Shown: in pieces, positions 1 to 11,460 of the stretch | Numbering within the stretch: position 1 is the stretch's first letter | Layout of the letters: each line of letters starts with the position of its first letter | NCBI RefSeq assembly: GCF_030817475.1 | Contig: NZ_JAUSZJ010000002.1 | Span: forward strand, 62,001 to 126,000 | From: Streptomyces sp. V2I9 | GTDB taxonomy: Bacteria > Actinomycetota > Actinomycetes > Streptomycetales > Streptomycetaceae | Length of the DNA stretch: 64,000 nt | Reading direction: 5' to 3' | The notes under the pieces: generated by a model | What the model was told of the DNA's origin: nothing | Seen by the model: only the letters and a program-made list of their open reading frames with translations | Database searches by the model: none | Made by a program: the position numbers and the translations under genes

Positions 1-666
1 CGCGCCCACCGCGAGATACGGCAGCAGGAACACGTGCATCTGGGCCGAGTGGTAGAGCGGCAGGGAGTGCACGGGCCGGTCGGTCGCGGCCAGGGAGAGC
101 GCGGTGATCGCGCTGACGTACGCGTGGACCAGGGCCCCGTGCGTCATCATCGCGCCCTTGGGCAGGGCGGTGGTGCCGGAGGTGTACAGCAGCTGCACCA
201 GGTCGCCGGAGGAGGGCGGGCGCTTCGGGGTGAAGGGCCTCTCCGTCTCCAGGGCGTCGAGCAGTGAGCCGGGGGCGTCGCGCAGCGCGCGTACCGGGAG
301 CCCGGCGGGGAGCCGCCCGGCGAGGTCCGGGTCGGTCAGGACGAGGGTGGAGCCGGACTGGTCGAGGAGGTAGGCGAGGTCGTCGCCGGTGAGGTTCTGG
401 TTGACCGGTACGTGGACGAGCCCGGCCCGAGCGCAGGCGAGGAAGCCGATCAGGTAGACGTCGGAGTTGTGCGCGTAGGCGGCCACCCGGTCGCCGGGGG
501 CGAGTCCGTGCTCCTCGGTGAGGACGGCTGCGGCCGTGGAGACGGCGGCCTCCAGGGAGCCGTAGGTCCAGGCCCGGTCGGCGTACCGTACGGCGGTCCG
601 GGCGGGGGTGCGCCGGGCGCTGCGGGTGAGGACGCCGTCCACGGTGCTGCTGCGTACACCAGTCAT
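1..666 (-). CDS. acyl-CoA synthetase (AMP-forming ligase), 3' part missing
   Basis: This is the N-terminal 222 residues of an ANL-superfamily ligase that would activate a carboxylic acid as an acyl-AMP and pass it to CoA. The ATP-binding core motif YTSGTTALPKGAMMTH is visible at about residues 160-175. The segment after it contains SLPLYHSAQMHVFLLPY, typical of FadD-like fatty-acyl-CoA synthetases. The start is an ATG and the frame stays open past the first base of the window, so the C-terminal adenylation subdomain lies outside. It is transcribed away from the acylase gene, and a near-palindromic TetR-like site lies between the two starts. The exact acid cannot be told from this fragment. 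Confidence 0.85.
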   Translation of the reverse strand, partial: MTGVRSSTVDGVLTRSARRTPARTAVRYADRAWTYGSLEAAVSTAAAVLTEEHGLAPGDRVAAYAHNSDVYLIGFLACARAGLVHVPVNQNLTGDDLAYLLDQSGSTLVLTDPDLAGRLPAGLPVRALRDAPGSLLDALETERPFTPKRPPSSGDLVQLLYTSGTTALPKGAMMTHGALVHAYVSAITALSLAATDRPVHSLPLYHSAQMHVFLLPYLAVGA

Positions 667-712
667 GGCGTGATCCTGTGCGGCCGGGCCCCGCGGGGTC
701 AAGAGGACGGAT

Positions 713-726
713 ACCGACCGGACGGT
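713..726. promoter_or_regulatory. candidate TetR-family operator
   Basis: The 14-mer ACCGACCGGACGGT is palindromic at 12 of 14 positions. It lies 47 bp upstream of the acyl-CoA ligase start and 93 bp upstream of the acylase start. It resembles the ACCGACCGGTCGGT sites used by TetR-type regulators of actinobacterial fatty-acid genes. Binding is inferred only. Confidence 0.35.
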
Positions 727-818
727 TGACAGCCGCCGCGGCTCCCTGGCTGAGTTGCGCGTGGCTGTCCGGGCGGTCCGGAGCGGCCGCCGTGCCCCCG
801 CACCGCTGGAGGAACACC

Positions 819-3233
819 TTGACGTTACGCAACCGTCTGAGACTGCTCGGGACAGCCGCTCTCGCCCTGTTCACCGTGTCGGCGTCGCTGGCGCCGGCCA
901 CCGCGTCCGGGCCCGGCGCGGAGCGGAACCCGTCCGGCGGAGGTCTCTCCGCCGTCATCCGGTACACGGAGTACGGCATCCCGCACATCGTGGCGAAGGA
1001 CTACGCGCAGCTCGGCTTCGGCACCGGCTGGGCGCAGGCCGCCGACCAGGTGTGCACCCTGGCGGACGGCTTCCTCACCGTGCGCGGCGAGCGGTCGCGG
1101 TACTTCGGGCCGGACGCCGCCACGGACTTCTCGCTCTCCTCGGCGGCGACGAACCTCTCCAGCGATCTGTACTTCCGGGGGGTCCGGGACAGCGGCACGG
1201 TGGAGAGCCTGCTCGAGGCTCCCGCGCCCGCCGGTCCGAGCCGGGACGTGAAGGAGACGATGCGGGGGTTCGCCGCCGGGTACAACGCGTGGATCGCGCG
1301 GAACCGGATCACCGATCCGGCCTGCCGGGGCGCGTCCTGGGTGCGCCCGGTGACGGCGCTGGACGTGGCGGCGCGCGGGTACGCGCTGGCCGTGCTCGGC
1401 GGCCAGGGGCGCGGCATCGACGGCATCACCGCCGCGCGGCCGCCGACCGCCGCTCCCCCGGCGGCCGGGGTCAGCCCCCGGGAGGCGGCGTCGGCGGCGG
1501 AGCGCCTGCTGTCGGCGCAGAACGCGGACATGGGCTCCAACGCGGTCGCGTTCGGCGGCTCCACCACGGTGAACGGGCGCGGGCTGCTGCTGGGCAACCC
1601 GCACTACCCGTGGCAGGGCGGACGGCGCTTCTGGCAGTCGCAGCAGACGATCCCCGGCGAGCTGAACGTGTCGGGCGCCTCCCTGCTGGGCGCGACGACG
1701 ATCTCGATCGGGCACAACGCGGATGTGGCGTGGAGCCATACGGTCGCCACCGGCGTCACGCTGAACCTGCATCAGCTCACCCTCGATCCGGCCGACCCGA
1801 CCGTCTACCTCGTGGACGGGAAGCCGGAGCGGATGACCGAGCGGACGGTGAGCGTCCCGGTGAAGGGCGCGGCACCCGTGCGGCGCACCCAGTGGTGGAC
1901 GCGGTACGGCCCCGTCACCACGTCCCTGGGCGCGGGGCTGCCGCTGCCGTGGACGGCGAGCACGGCGTACGCGCTGAACGATCCCAACGCGGTGAATCTG
2001 CGGATGGCCGACACGGGGCTGGGCTTCGCCAAGGCCCGCTCCACGGCGGACGTCGAGCGTTCGCTGCACCGGCACCAGGGGATGCCGTGGGTGAACACGG
2101 TCGCGGCGGACCGGGCGGGGCGCTCGTTCTTCGCCCAGGCGCAGGTACTGCCGAGGATCACGGACGAGCTGGCGGAGCGCTGCTCGACCCCGCTCGGCCG
2201 GGCGACCTACCCGGCCTCCGGGCTCGCGGTCCTGGACGGCTCACGGAAGGACTGTGCGCTGGGCAGTGACCGCGACGCGGTGCAGCCGGGGATCTTCGGG
2301 CCGGACCGGATGCCGGTGCTGAAGGACCTGCCGTACGTGGAGAACTCCAACGACAGCGCCTGGCTGACCAACGCGGACCGGCCGCTGACCGGGTACGAGC
2401 GGGTCTTCGGCACGGCCGCGACGCCCCGGTCGATGCGGACGCGCGGCGCGGTCGAGGACGTCGCGGCGATGGCGGAGAAGGGCGGCCTCGGGGTGCGGGA
2501 CCTGCAACGGCAGCAGTTCGCCAACCGGGCGCCGGCCGGCGATCTGGTCGCGTCCGACGTGGCGGCGTGGTGTGCGGCGCTGCCGGGCGGCACGGCCGTG
2601 GGCTCGGACGGCACGCCGGTGGACGTGTCGGAGGCCTGCCGGGTGCTGCGGCGCTGGGACCGGTCGACGGACAGCGACAGCCGGGGCGCGCTGCTCTTCG
2701 ACCGGTTCTGGCGGAGGGCGTCGGCGGCGCCCGCCGCCGAGCTGTGGCGGACTCCGTTCGACCCGGCCGATCCGGTGCGCACCCCGCGCGGGCTGAACAC
2801 CGCCGCGCCGGGGCTCGGCAGGGCGCTGGCGGACGCGGTGACGGCGCTGCGGGCGGCGGGCATCGCGCTGGACGCGCCGCTGGGGAAGCACCAGTTCGTC
2901 GAACGGAACGGCAAGCGGCTCCCGATCGGCGGCGGTACGGAGTCGCTGGGCGTCTGGAACAAGACCGAGCCGGTGTGGAACCCGGCCGGAGGCGGCTATA
3001 CGGAGGTGTCGGCGGGTTCCAGCTACATCCAGGCGGTCGGCTGGGACGACAGCCGCTGTCCGGTGGCGCGGACGCTGCTGACGTACTCCCAGTCGGAGAA
3101 CCCCACGTCGCCGCACTTCAGCGATCAGACCCGGCTGTACGCGGGTGAGCGCTGGGTGACGCCCCGGTTCTGCGAGAAGGACATCACCCGCTCGCCCGCG
3201 CTGCGGGTGGTGCGGGTGCACGAGCGGCGGTAG
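819..3233 (+). CDS. secreted penicillin acylase family protein (AhlM / penicillin V acylase-like)
   Basis: This is an Ntn-hydrolase of 804 residues that removes acyl side chains from amides such as penicillin V, N-acyl-homoserine lactones or lipopeptides. The TTG start is chosen because CTGGAGGA lies 6 bp upstream and a classical Sec signal follows (RNRLRLLGTAALALF, ending ATASG). An earlier in-frame start at 678 would add 47 residues without a signal. The autocatalytic maturation site is visible as ADMGSNAVAFGG, with the nucleophile Ser at residue 240 becoming the N-terminus of the beta chain. The NSNDSAWLTN stretch matches the conserved oxyanion/Asn region. The length equals what I recall for the Streptomyces AHL acylase AhlM. 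Substrate preference cannot be fixed from sequence. A strong hairpin follows the stop. Confidence 0.88.
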   Translation: MTLRNRLRLLGTAALALFTVSASLAPATASGPGAERNPSGGGLSAVIRYTEYGIPHIVAKDYAQLGFGTGWAQAADQVCTLADGFLTVRGERSRYFGPDAATDFSLSSAATNLSSDLYFRGVRDSGTVESLLEAPAPAGPSRDVKETMRGFAAGYNAWIARNRITDPACRGASWVRPVTALDVAARGYALAVLGGQGRGIDGITAARPPTAAPPAAGVSPREAASAAERLLSAQNADMGSNAVAFGGSTTVNGRGLLLGNPHYPWQGGRRFWQSQQTIPGELNVSGASLLGATTISIGHNADVAWSHTVATGVTLNLHQLTLDPADPTVYLVDGKPERMTERTVSVPVKGAAPVRRTQWWTRYGPVTTSLGAGLPLPWTASTAYALNDPNAVNLRMADTGLGFAKARSTADVERSLHRHQGMPWVNTVAADRAGRSFFAQAQVLPRITDELAERCSTPLGRATYPASGLAVLDGSRKDCALGSDRDAVQPGIFGPDRMPVLKDLPYVENSNDSAWLTNADRPLTGYERVFGTAATPRSMRTRGAVEDVAAMAEKGGLGVRDLQRQQFANRAPAGDLVASDVAAWCAALPGGTAVGSDGTPVDVSEACRVLRRWDRSTDSDSRGALLFDRFWRRASAAPAAELWRTPFDPADPVRTPRGLNTAAPGLGRALADAVTALRAAGIALDAPLGKHQFVERNGKRLPIGGGTESLGVWNKTEPVWNPAGGGYTEVSAGSSYIQAVGWDDSRCPVARTLLTYSQSENPTSPHFSDQTRLYAGERWVTPRFCEKDITRSPALRVVRVHERR

Positions 3234-3238
3234 GCGGA

Positions 3239-3277
3239 GTCCGGGAGGGGCGGGGCGCGGCTCCGCCCCTCCCGGAC
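3239..3277 (+). terminator. intrinsic terminator hairpin after the acylase
   Basis: A perfect 15-bp inverted repeat (arms 3239-3253 and 3263-3277) with a 9-nt loop starts 5 bp after the acylase stop. It has no U-tract, as is common in Streptomyces. Confidence 0.7.
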
Positions 3278-3534
3278 GCCGGTGTCCCGTCCGGGTCACC
3301 GCGGCACTCGAAGCCCTCCCGCGCCCCGGGGCGCCGCAGCGGAGGGACAGCTCCTGACGCGGAGTCACATTCTTGGGGTGTCGGGACACGCGCGGGGCGG
3401 CGGAGGTGACAGTACCCTCTGCGGCGGCAGGAACTTTCACTGCTCGGCCAGGTTTCGGAAGTTACTTTCGCGCGGGCTCCGGGCGTACGGGCGCTGTCCG
3501 GTGACCGGAGGTCAGGCGCGGGAAGGAGTTGCGG

Positions 3535-5454
3535 ATGACCGGGGACACGCAGGAGTACGGCCGCACGGCGGGCGACCGGAGCGGGGGCTGGGGCCGCGGC
3601 GGCGACGGCCCCACGGCCGGTGTCCGTTCCACCGGGAGCGGCATCCCCCGGAGGCGGCTCGGCGGCGGGATACTGGCGCTCGGCGGCGCACTCGCGCTGA
3701 CGCCGATCCCGCTGGCGGGAGCGGCCCCGCGCGGCGGGCCGGGCGCGGGGGCGGCGGAGAGAGCGGCCGGCACGGGAGCGGGCATGGGATCAGGGGCGCA
3801 CCGGCCCACGCTGCGGCGCGGGAGCGCGGCGCGCGCCGGGCTGCTCCAGGGACCGCTGGACCAGCTCGTCCGGGACGCCGAGGCGTATCTCGCCGACTCC
3901 CCCCGCCGCCCCTGGTACGCGGGGGCGGTACTGCTCGCCGGGCGGGGCGGCACGGTGGCGCTGCACCGGCCGATCGGCAAGGCGGTGCGCTACGCGGCGT
4001 ACGACGAGAAGACCGACACCGGGGTCGAGTTCCCGGCGGACCGGCAGATCCCGATGGCCGAGGACACCGTCTTCGATCTGGCCTCGATCTCCAAGCTGTT
4101 CACCTCGCTCCTGGCGGTCCAGCAGATCGAGCGCGGCCGGCTGGAGCTGGAGGCGACGGTCGCCTCGTACCTCCCGGACTTCGCGGGCGGCGGCAAGCAG
4201 GGCATCACGGTCCGTCAGCTGCTCACGCACACCTCGGGTTTCCGGTCCTGGATCCCGCTGTACGAGGAGCCGACCCGTGAGGGCAAGCTCCGCAGACTGT
4301 GGGAGGAGGTCCCGGCCAGCACGCCGGGCAGCGCCTACCTCTACTCCGACCTCAACCTGATCTCGCTGCAACTGGTCCTGGAGAAGGTCACCGGCCGTCC
4401 GCTGGACGTCCTGCTCCGCGACGACATCACCGTCCCGCTCGGCATGCGCCGCACCCGCTACAACCCGCCCGCCTCCTGGAAGCCGAGGATCGCGGCGACC
4501 GAGGACGCCCGGCGGCCCTGGTCCGGGATCGACCGCGGCCTGGTCTGGGGCGAGGTGCACGACGAGAACGCGTTCAGCCTGGACGGGGTCGCGGGCCACG
4601 CCGGGGTGTTCTCGTGCGCCTGGGATCTCGCGGTCCTCGCCCGGACGCTCCTCAACGGCGGTGTCTACGGCCGTTCCCGCATCCTGTCCGAGGAATCGGT
4701 CGATCTGCTGTTCACCGACTTCAACACCGGCTTCCCGGGCGACGAGCACGGGCTCGGCTTCGAGCTCTACCAGCACTGGTACATGGGCGCGATGGCGACC
4801 CCGCGCAGCGCGGGGCACACCGGGTTCACCGGCACCAGCATGGTGCTCGACCCGACGACCGACACCTTCCTGATCGTGCTGGGCAACTCCGTCCATCCCG
4901 TCAGGAGTTGGCGCTCGGGCAGTGCGCCACGGGTGGCGACCGCCAACCAGCTGGCACGGGCCGTGCCGGTCCGGCCGGAACGTGGACGTACGGCCTGGTT
5001 CTCCGGGATGGCGAGCGCGGCCACGGCCACCCTCGCGCTGCCCTCTCTGCGGCTTGGCTCCTCCCGGGCCCGGCTGGAGTGCGCGCTGTGGTGGGACACC
5101 GAACCGGCCGCCGACGGGCTCTTCCTGGAGGCGTCGACGGGCGGGGAGTGGCGGCCGGTGCCGTTCACGACGCGCGCACCGGGGCCCGGCCGTCGCCCGC
5201 AGTCGCACCCGACGGGCGCGGCGACCGGCTGGTCGGGGCGCGTGTGGCACCGGCTGGAGGCGGACCTGTCGGCCTGGCGCGGTGAGGACCTGCGGCTGCG
5301 CTGGCGCTACACCACCGACCGGCTGTACGTGGGACGCGGTGCGTACGTGGACGGCCTGCGGGTCCGCGACGGCGCCGGCACGGCCTTCGACGCGGAACGC
5401 CCGGAGGACGCCCGCCGGATCGAGGCGACGGGCTGGACGCCCTCGGCGGACTGA
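3535..5454 (+). CDS. Tat-exported serine hydrolase, class C beta-lactamase/esterase fold
   Basis: The product is 639 residues. The ATG is preferred over a TTG at 3529 because GGAAGGAG sits 6 bp before it. The N-terminus carries a twin-arginine signal (PRRRLGGGILALGG followed by a hydrophobic segment), so the enzyme is probably exported folded. The penicillin-binding/beta-lactamase fold shows the catalytic SISK tetrad at residues 184-187, YSDLN near 270 and HTG at 428. An extra C-terminal beta-rich domain of about 150 residues follows the hydrolase. Members of this family are esterases, D-aminopeptidases or beta-N-acetylhexosaminidase partners, and I cannot choose between them. It is monocistronic and converges on the oxidoreductase gene through a GC hairpin. 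Confidence 0.85.
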   Translation: MTGDTQEYGRTAGDRSGGWGRGGDGPTAGVRSTGSGIPRRRLGGGILALGGALALTPIPLAGAAPRGGPGAGAAERAAGTGAGMGSGAHRPTLRRGSAARAGLLQGPLDQLVRDAEAYLADSPRRPWYAGAVLLAGRGGTVALHRPIGKAVRYAAYDEKTDTGVEFPADRQIPMAEDTVFDLASISKLFTSLLAVQQIERGRLELEATVASYLPDFAGGGKQGITVRQLLTHTSGFRSWIPLYEEPTREGKLRRLWEEVPASTPGSAYLYSDLNLISLQLVLEKVTGRPLDVLLRDDITVPLGMRRTRYNPPASWKPRIAATEDARRPWSGIDRGLVWGEVHDENAFSLDGVAGHAGVFSCAWDLAVLARTLLNGGVYGRSRILSEESVDLLFTDFNTGFPGDEHGLGFELYQHWYMGAMATPRSAGHTGFTGTSMVLDPTTDTFLIVLGNSVHPVRSWRSGSAPRVATANQLARAVPVRPERGRTAWFSGMASAATATLALPSLRLGSSRARLECALWWDTEPAADGLFLEASTGGEWRPVPFTTRAPGPGRRPQSHPTGAATGWSGRVWHRLEADLSAWRGEDLRLRWRYTTDRLYVGRGAYVDGLRVRDGAGTAFDAERPEDARRIEATGWTPSAD

Positions 5455-5458
5455 GAGG

Positions 5459-5495
5459 GGGCGGGCGGGGCCCGGGCGGGCGGCCCCGCCCGCCC
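5459..5495. terminator. bidirectional terminator between convergent genes
   Basis: A 14-bp perfect inverted repeat (5459-5472 with 5482-5495) and 9-nt loop starts 4 bp after the serine hydrolase stop. It faces the convergent oxidoreductase, whose stop is at 5523. Confidence 0.65.
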
Positions 5496-5522
5496 GGACC
5501 GGCGCGTCCGGGACGACTCAGG

Positions 5523-7145
5523 TCACCTGCCCAGCGCGGCCATCGCCGCGTTGTGGCCGGGGACCCCGCTGACGCCACCGCCCCGCACCGCGCCCGCCCC
5601 GCAGAGCAGCACGTTGGCGTGGGCGGTCTCCACCCCCCAGCGCCCGAGGGCCTCCTCCGCGTACGGGAAGGTGAGATCGCGGTGGAAGATGTGGCCGCCG
5701 GGCAGCCGCAGGTCCTTCTCCAGGTCGAGCGGGGTCTTCGCCTCGATGCAGGGCTCTCCGTGCTCGTCGAGGGCCAGGCAGTCGGCGACCGGCTCCTCCA
5801 GGTGCGCGTCCAGTTCGGCGAGGGTCGCCTTCAGCAGCGTCGCGCGGGCGGCCTCGTTGCCGGAGGCGAACAACCGGGCGGGGGCGTGCAGGCCGAACAG
5901 GGTGAGGGTCTGGTAGCCGCGCGCGGCGAGTTCGGGGCCGAGGATCGAGGGGTCCGTCAGCGAGTGGCAGTAGATCTCGGAGGGCGGTGCGGCGGGCAGC
6001 CGCCCGGCCGCCGCCTCCCGGTACGCCTCGGCCAACTGCCCGTACCCTTCCGCGATGTGGAAGGTCCCGGCGAACGCCTGCCGGGGGTCGACGCTCCGGT
6101 CTCGGAGCCGGGGCAGCCGGGTGAGCAGCATGTTCACCTTGAGCTGGGCGCCTTCGGCGGGCGGGGGCGGGGTGTCGCCGAGCAGGGTGGCGAGTGCCTG
6201 CGGGGAGGCGTTGACGAGCACGCGGCGGGCGGCGACGACGTGTTCCCCCTCGGGGGTGCGGACGGTGACCTCGGCGGCGCTCCCGTCGGTCTCGATCCGG
6301 GTCGCCTCGTGCCGTACACGGATCTCGGCGCCCGCCGTCCGGGCGGCCCCGGCCAGCGCGTCGGTTAGCGCGCCCATGCCGCCGACCGGGACGTCCCAGT
6401 CGCCGGTGCCGCCGCCGATCACGTGGTACAGGAAGCACCGGTTCTGGAGGAGCGAGGTGTCGTGGGCGTCGGCGAAGGTGCCGATCAGCGCGTCGGTGAG
6501 GACGACACCGCGCACCAGGTCGTCGGTGAAGTTCTCCTCGACGGCCACCCCGATCGGTTCCTCGAACAGCATCCGCCAGGCGTCGGCGTCGCCGATCCGC
6601 TCGCGCAGCGCGTCCCTGCCGGGCAGCGGCTCGGTGAGCGTCGGGAAGACACGCTCGGCGACCCGGCGCGTCATGGCGTAGAACCGCTGCCACGCCTCGT
6701 ACTCGCGCTCGCCGCCGGTCAGCGCGGCGAAGGAGTCGCGCGTGGCGCCCTCTCCCGCGACCAGCAGTCCGGTGGGGCGTCCGTCGCGCACGGCGGGGGT
6801 GTAGGAGGACACGGTCCGCTTGCGTACGGCGAAGTCGAGGCCGAGGTCCCGGACGATCTTGTCGGGCAGCAGGGACACCAGGTACGAGTACCGGGAGAGC
6901 CGGGCGTCGATCCCGGCGAAGGGGTGGGTCGAGATCGCCGCTCCCCCGGTGGTGCCGAGCCGTTCCAGGACGAGGACGGACTGTCCGGCACGGGCGAGGT
7001 AGGCAGCGGCGACGAGGCCGTTGTGTCCGCCGCCGACGATCACGGCGTCGTAGCGGTCGCGGGAGGGCGCGCCGGGCCCGGTGCCCGCTCGGGCAACGTG
7101 CTGACCTGCGGGGGGCCGGGGTGCTGGGCTCTGGGGTGCGGGCAT
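5523..7145 (-). CDS. FAD-dependent oxidoreductase, phytoene desaturase-like
   Basis: This flavoprotein of about 540 residues has an N-terminal Rossmann dinucleotide fold: YDAVIVGGGHNGLVAAAYLARAG followed by LVLERLGTTGGA. That is the amine-oxidase/CrtI-like arrangement. The C-terminal stretch GAGAVRGGGVSGVPGHNAA matches the second FAD-contact segment of carotenoid-desaturase and retinol-saturase-like proteins. The ATG at 7145 with GAAGG upstream is chosen; a GTG at 7160 would add five residues. There is no carotenoid cluster nearby, so the substrate is unknown. The gene lies downstream of the kinase gene on the same strand, about 100 bp away. Confidence 0.8.
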   Translation of the reverse strand: MPAPQSPAPRPPAGQHVARAGTGPGAPSRDRYDAVIVGGGHNGLVAAAYLARAGQSVLVLERLGTTGGAAISTHPFAGIDARLSRYSYLVSLLPDKIVRDLGLDFAVRKRTVSSYTPAVRDGRPTGLLVAGEGATRDSFAALTGGEREYEAWQRFYAMTRRVAERVFPTLTEPLPGRDALRERIGDADAWRMLFEEPIGVAVEENFTDDLVRGVVLTDALIGTFADAHDTSLLQNRCFLYHVIGGGTGDWDVPVGGMGALTDALAGAARTAGAEIRVRHEATRIETDGSAAEVTVRTPEGEHVVAARRVLVNASPQALATLLGDTPPPPAEGAQLKVNMLLTRLPRLRDRSVDPRQAFAGTFHIAEGYGQLAEAYREAAAGRLPAAPPSEIYCHSLTDPSILGPELAARGYQTLTLFGLHAPARLFASGNEAARATLLKATLAELDAHLEEPVADCLALDEHGEPCIEAKTPLDLEKDLRLPGGHIFHRDLTFPYAEEALGRWGVETAHANVLLCGAGAVRGGGVSGVPGHNAAMAALGR

Positions 7146-7241
7146 GCACCTTCGTAACACGTCGCCCGCCGCCCCGGCCAGGGGCGGCGGGGGCCGGAGA
7201 GGTCGCCCTCGCTTCCCGCCGGTCGGTGACGGCGGGCGGTC

Positions 7242-9413
<2,172 letters not shown>

Positions 9414-9625
9414 CGTCCGCTTCCCGCCCCCGTCGTCCCCCGTGGCCCCCGCCACGGACACTGCACCCTCCCCGGCACGTCCAGTATGGCTGCCGGCCGG
9501 CGGAGGCGGTACGCGACGGGGCGGTCGCCGTCGGGCGGAGTGGCCGGTAGGCCGCGTGGCGCCTCCCTCGACCGGATCTCTGCCACCGGGAACGGCACCG
9601 GCCCGCGCGACGCGCTCGCGTACGG

Positions 9626-11137
9626 TCAGTGCTCGGCGGCGAGTTCACCGGTGAGCCGGCCATGCAGGCGTGCGCTCGGGTCGTCGAGACCGGTGATCTC
9701 CACGCTCTTGCCGCGCCGGGCGTACTTCGTCCCGATGGCGTCGAGGGCGGCGACGGAAGAGGCGTCCCAGATGTGGGCGGAGCTCAGGTCGATGACGACG
9801 CGGCCGGGGTCGCCCGCATAGTCGAACCGGCCGACGAGGTCGTTGGAGGAGGCGAAGAAGAGTTCCCCGGTGACCCGGTAGACGACGGTGGAGCCGTCGG
9901 GGTCGATGACGGCGGTGACCTCCGTGAGATGGGCGACGCGCCGGGCGAAGACGACCATGGCGGTGACCGAGCCGACGACCACCCCGATGGCGAGGTTGTG
10001 GGTGATCACGACGCAGACGACGGTGATCACCATGACCGTGATCTCTCCGGCGGGCATCCGCCGCAGAGTGCCGGGTGCGATGGAGTGCCGGTCGAAGGTC
10101 GCGAACGACACCATCACCATCACCGCCACCAGAGCGGCCATCGGGATGTCGGAGACGACCGGGCCGAAGGCGATGCACAGCACCATCAGGAACATGCCTG
10201 CGAGGAACGTGGAGAGGCGGGTGCGGGCTCCGGAGACCTTCACGTTGATCATGGTCTGGCCGATCATCGCGCAGCCGCCCATGCCGCCGAAGAAGCCGGT
10301 GACGATATTGGCGATCCCCTGGCCGACGGACTCGCGGGTCTTGTTCGAGGAGGTGTCGGTGATGTCGTCGACCAGCTTCGCGGTCATCAGCGACTCCATC
10401 AGGCCGACCAGCGCCATGGCGAACGCGTAGGGGGCGATCGTCGTCAGGGTGTCGAGGGTGAAGGGCACGTCGGGCAGGCCCGGTACCGGCAGCGAGGACG
10501 GCAGAGCGCCCTTGTCGCCGACGGTCGGCACGGCGATGGCGGCGCCGACGGTGATCACGGTGAGGATGACGATGGAGACGAGCGGGGCCGGGACGACCGT
10601 GGTGATCCGGGGGAAGATCACCATGAGCGCCAGACCGCCGGCGATCAGGGGGTACACCGCCCAGGGGACGTCCCGCATCTCGGGGACCTGCGCCATGAAG
10701 ATGAGGATGGCGAGGGAGTTGACGAAGCCGACCATCACCGATCGCGGGATGAACCGCATCAGCTTCGCCACACCCAGTGCCCCCAGCACCACCTGGATGA
10801 GGCCGGCGAGGATGACGGCGGCGACGAGGTGCCCGAGGCCGTGCTCCCGGTTGAGCGGCGCGATCACGAGCGCCACCGCGCCGGTGGCGGCCGAGATCAT
10901 CGCCCGGCGACCGCCGACGACCGCGATCGTCACGGCCATGGTGAAGGAAGCGAAGAGCCCGACCGTCGGATCGACGCCCGCGATGATCGAGAACGAGATC
11001 GCCTCGGGAATCAGCGCCAGGGCGACGACCAGACCGGCCAGCACCTCGGTGCGCCAGACCTTGGGGTCGGAGAGCCAGTCGGGCTTCAGGCCACGCAGGC
11101 GCGCGACCGGGGAGGGAGCGGAGGAGAGGGAAGACAA
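9626..11137 (-). CDS. SulP family anion transporter with STAS domain
   Basis: A 503-residue membrane protein of the SulP/SLC26 family, expected to move sulfate, bicarbonate or a related anion across the plasma membrane. About 10-12 hydrophobic segments span residues 25-390, starting with KVWRTEVLAGLVVALALIPEAISFSIIAG. A C-terminal STAS domain (about 400-495) contains VVIDLSSAHIWDASSVAALD. The only start I can place is a TTG, and no convincing Shine-Dalgarno precedes it. Instead a perfect 24-bp palindrome lies 15 bp upstream. The gene is divergent from a MerR regulator, a pairing that suggests local control. Confidence 0.88.
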   Translation of the reverse strand: MSSLSSAPSPVARLRGLKPDWLSDPKVWRTEVLAGLVVALALIPEAISFSIIAGVDPTVGLFASFTMAVTIAVVGGRRAMISAATGAVALVIAPLNREHGLGHLVAAVILAGLIQVVLGALGVAKLMRFIPRSVMVGFVNSLAILIFMAQVPEMRDVPWAVYPLIAGGLALMVIFPRITTVVPAPLVSIVILTVITVGAAIAVPTVGDKGALPSSLPVPGLPDVPFTLDTLTTIAPYAFAMALVGLMESLMTAKLVDDITDTSSNKTRESVGQGIANIVTGFFGGMGGCAMIGQTMINVKVSGARTRLSTFLAGMFLMVLCIAFGPVVSDIPMAALVAVMVMVSFATFDRHSIAPGTLRRMPAGEITVMVITVVCVVITHNLAIGVVVGSVTAMVVFARRVAHLTEVTAVIDPDGSTVVYRVTGELFFASSNDLVGRFDYAGDPGRVVIDLSSAHIWDASSVAALDAIGTKYARRGKSVEITGLDDPSARLHGRLTGELAAEH

Positions 11138-11152
11138 GGGAGGAGAACCAGT

Positions 11153-11176
11153 CCTGCTCGGGCGCGCCCGAGCAGG
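11153..11176. promoter_or_regulatory. perfect 24-bp palindrome upstream of the SulP gene
   Basis: CCTGCTCGGGCG is immediately followed by its exact reverse complement, with no loop. The site sits 15 bp upstream of the transporter's TTG start, where it could be an operator or a cruciform/RNA hairpin in the 5' leader. A loopless hairpin is unfavourable in RNA, so a dimeric protein site is more likely. Confidence 0.45.
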
Positions 11177-11460
11177 GGCGGGCGTGCGGAGGTGACGGGG
11201 TGCCGGGTGGCCCTCGCCGACAGCGCCACGGGCGTGGAGCCGGGACCCCGGACGGGGGGATGGAGCGGCCGCGCACCACGGCGCGGCCGGAGTCAGGTCC
11301 GGGCACGGGACGTCGCGGGGGTCAGGGCGGACAGAGCGCGGCGACGGGCGTCATGGGCTCGCGCACCCTCATCTCCTGCGACAATCGGAACGTCGCCGGA
11401 GGCGTCTTCGACTCCCGACCCGGCACGACGGGCAGCGGTGCGCAGCCTTGCCACCGGCAA

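Noticed and set aside
825..2075. 416-codon minus-strand frame opposite the acylase
   Set aside because: It is antisense to a gene with a clear signal peptide and catalytic motif; the composition is Arg/Gly/His shadow.
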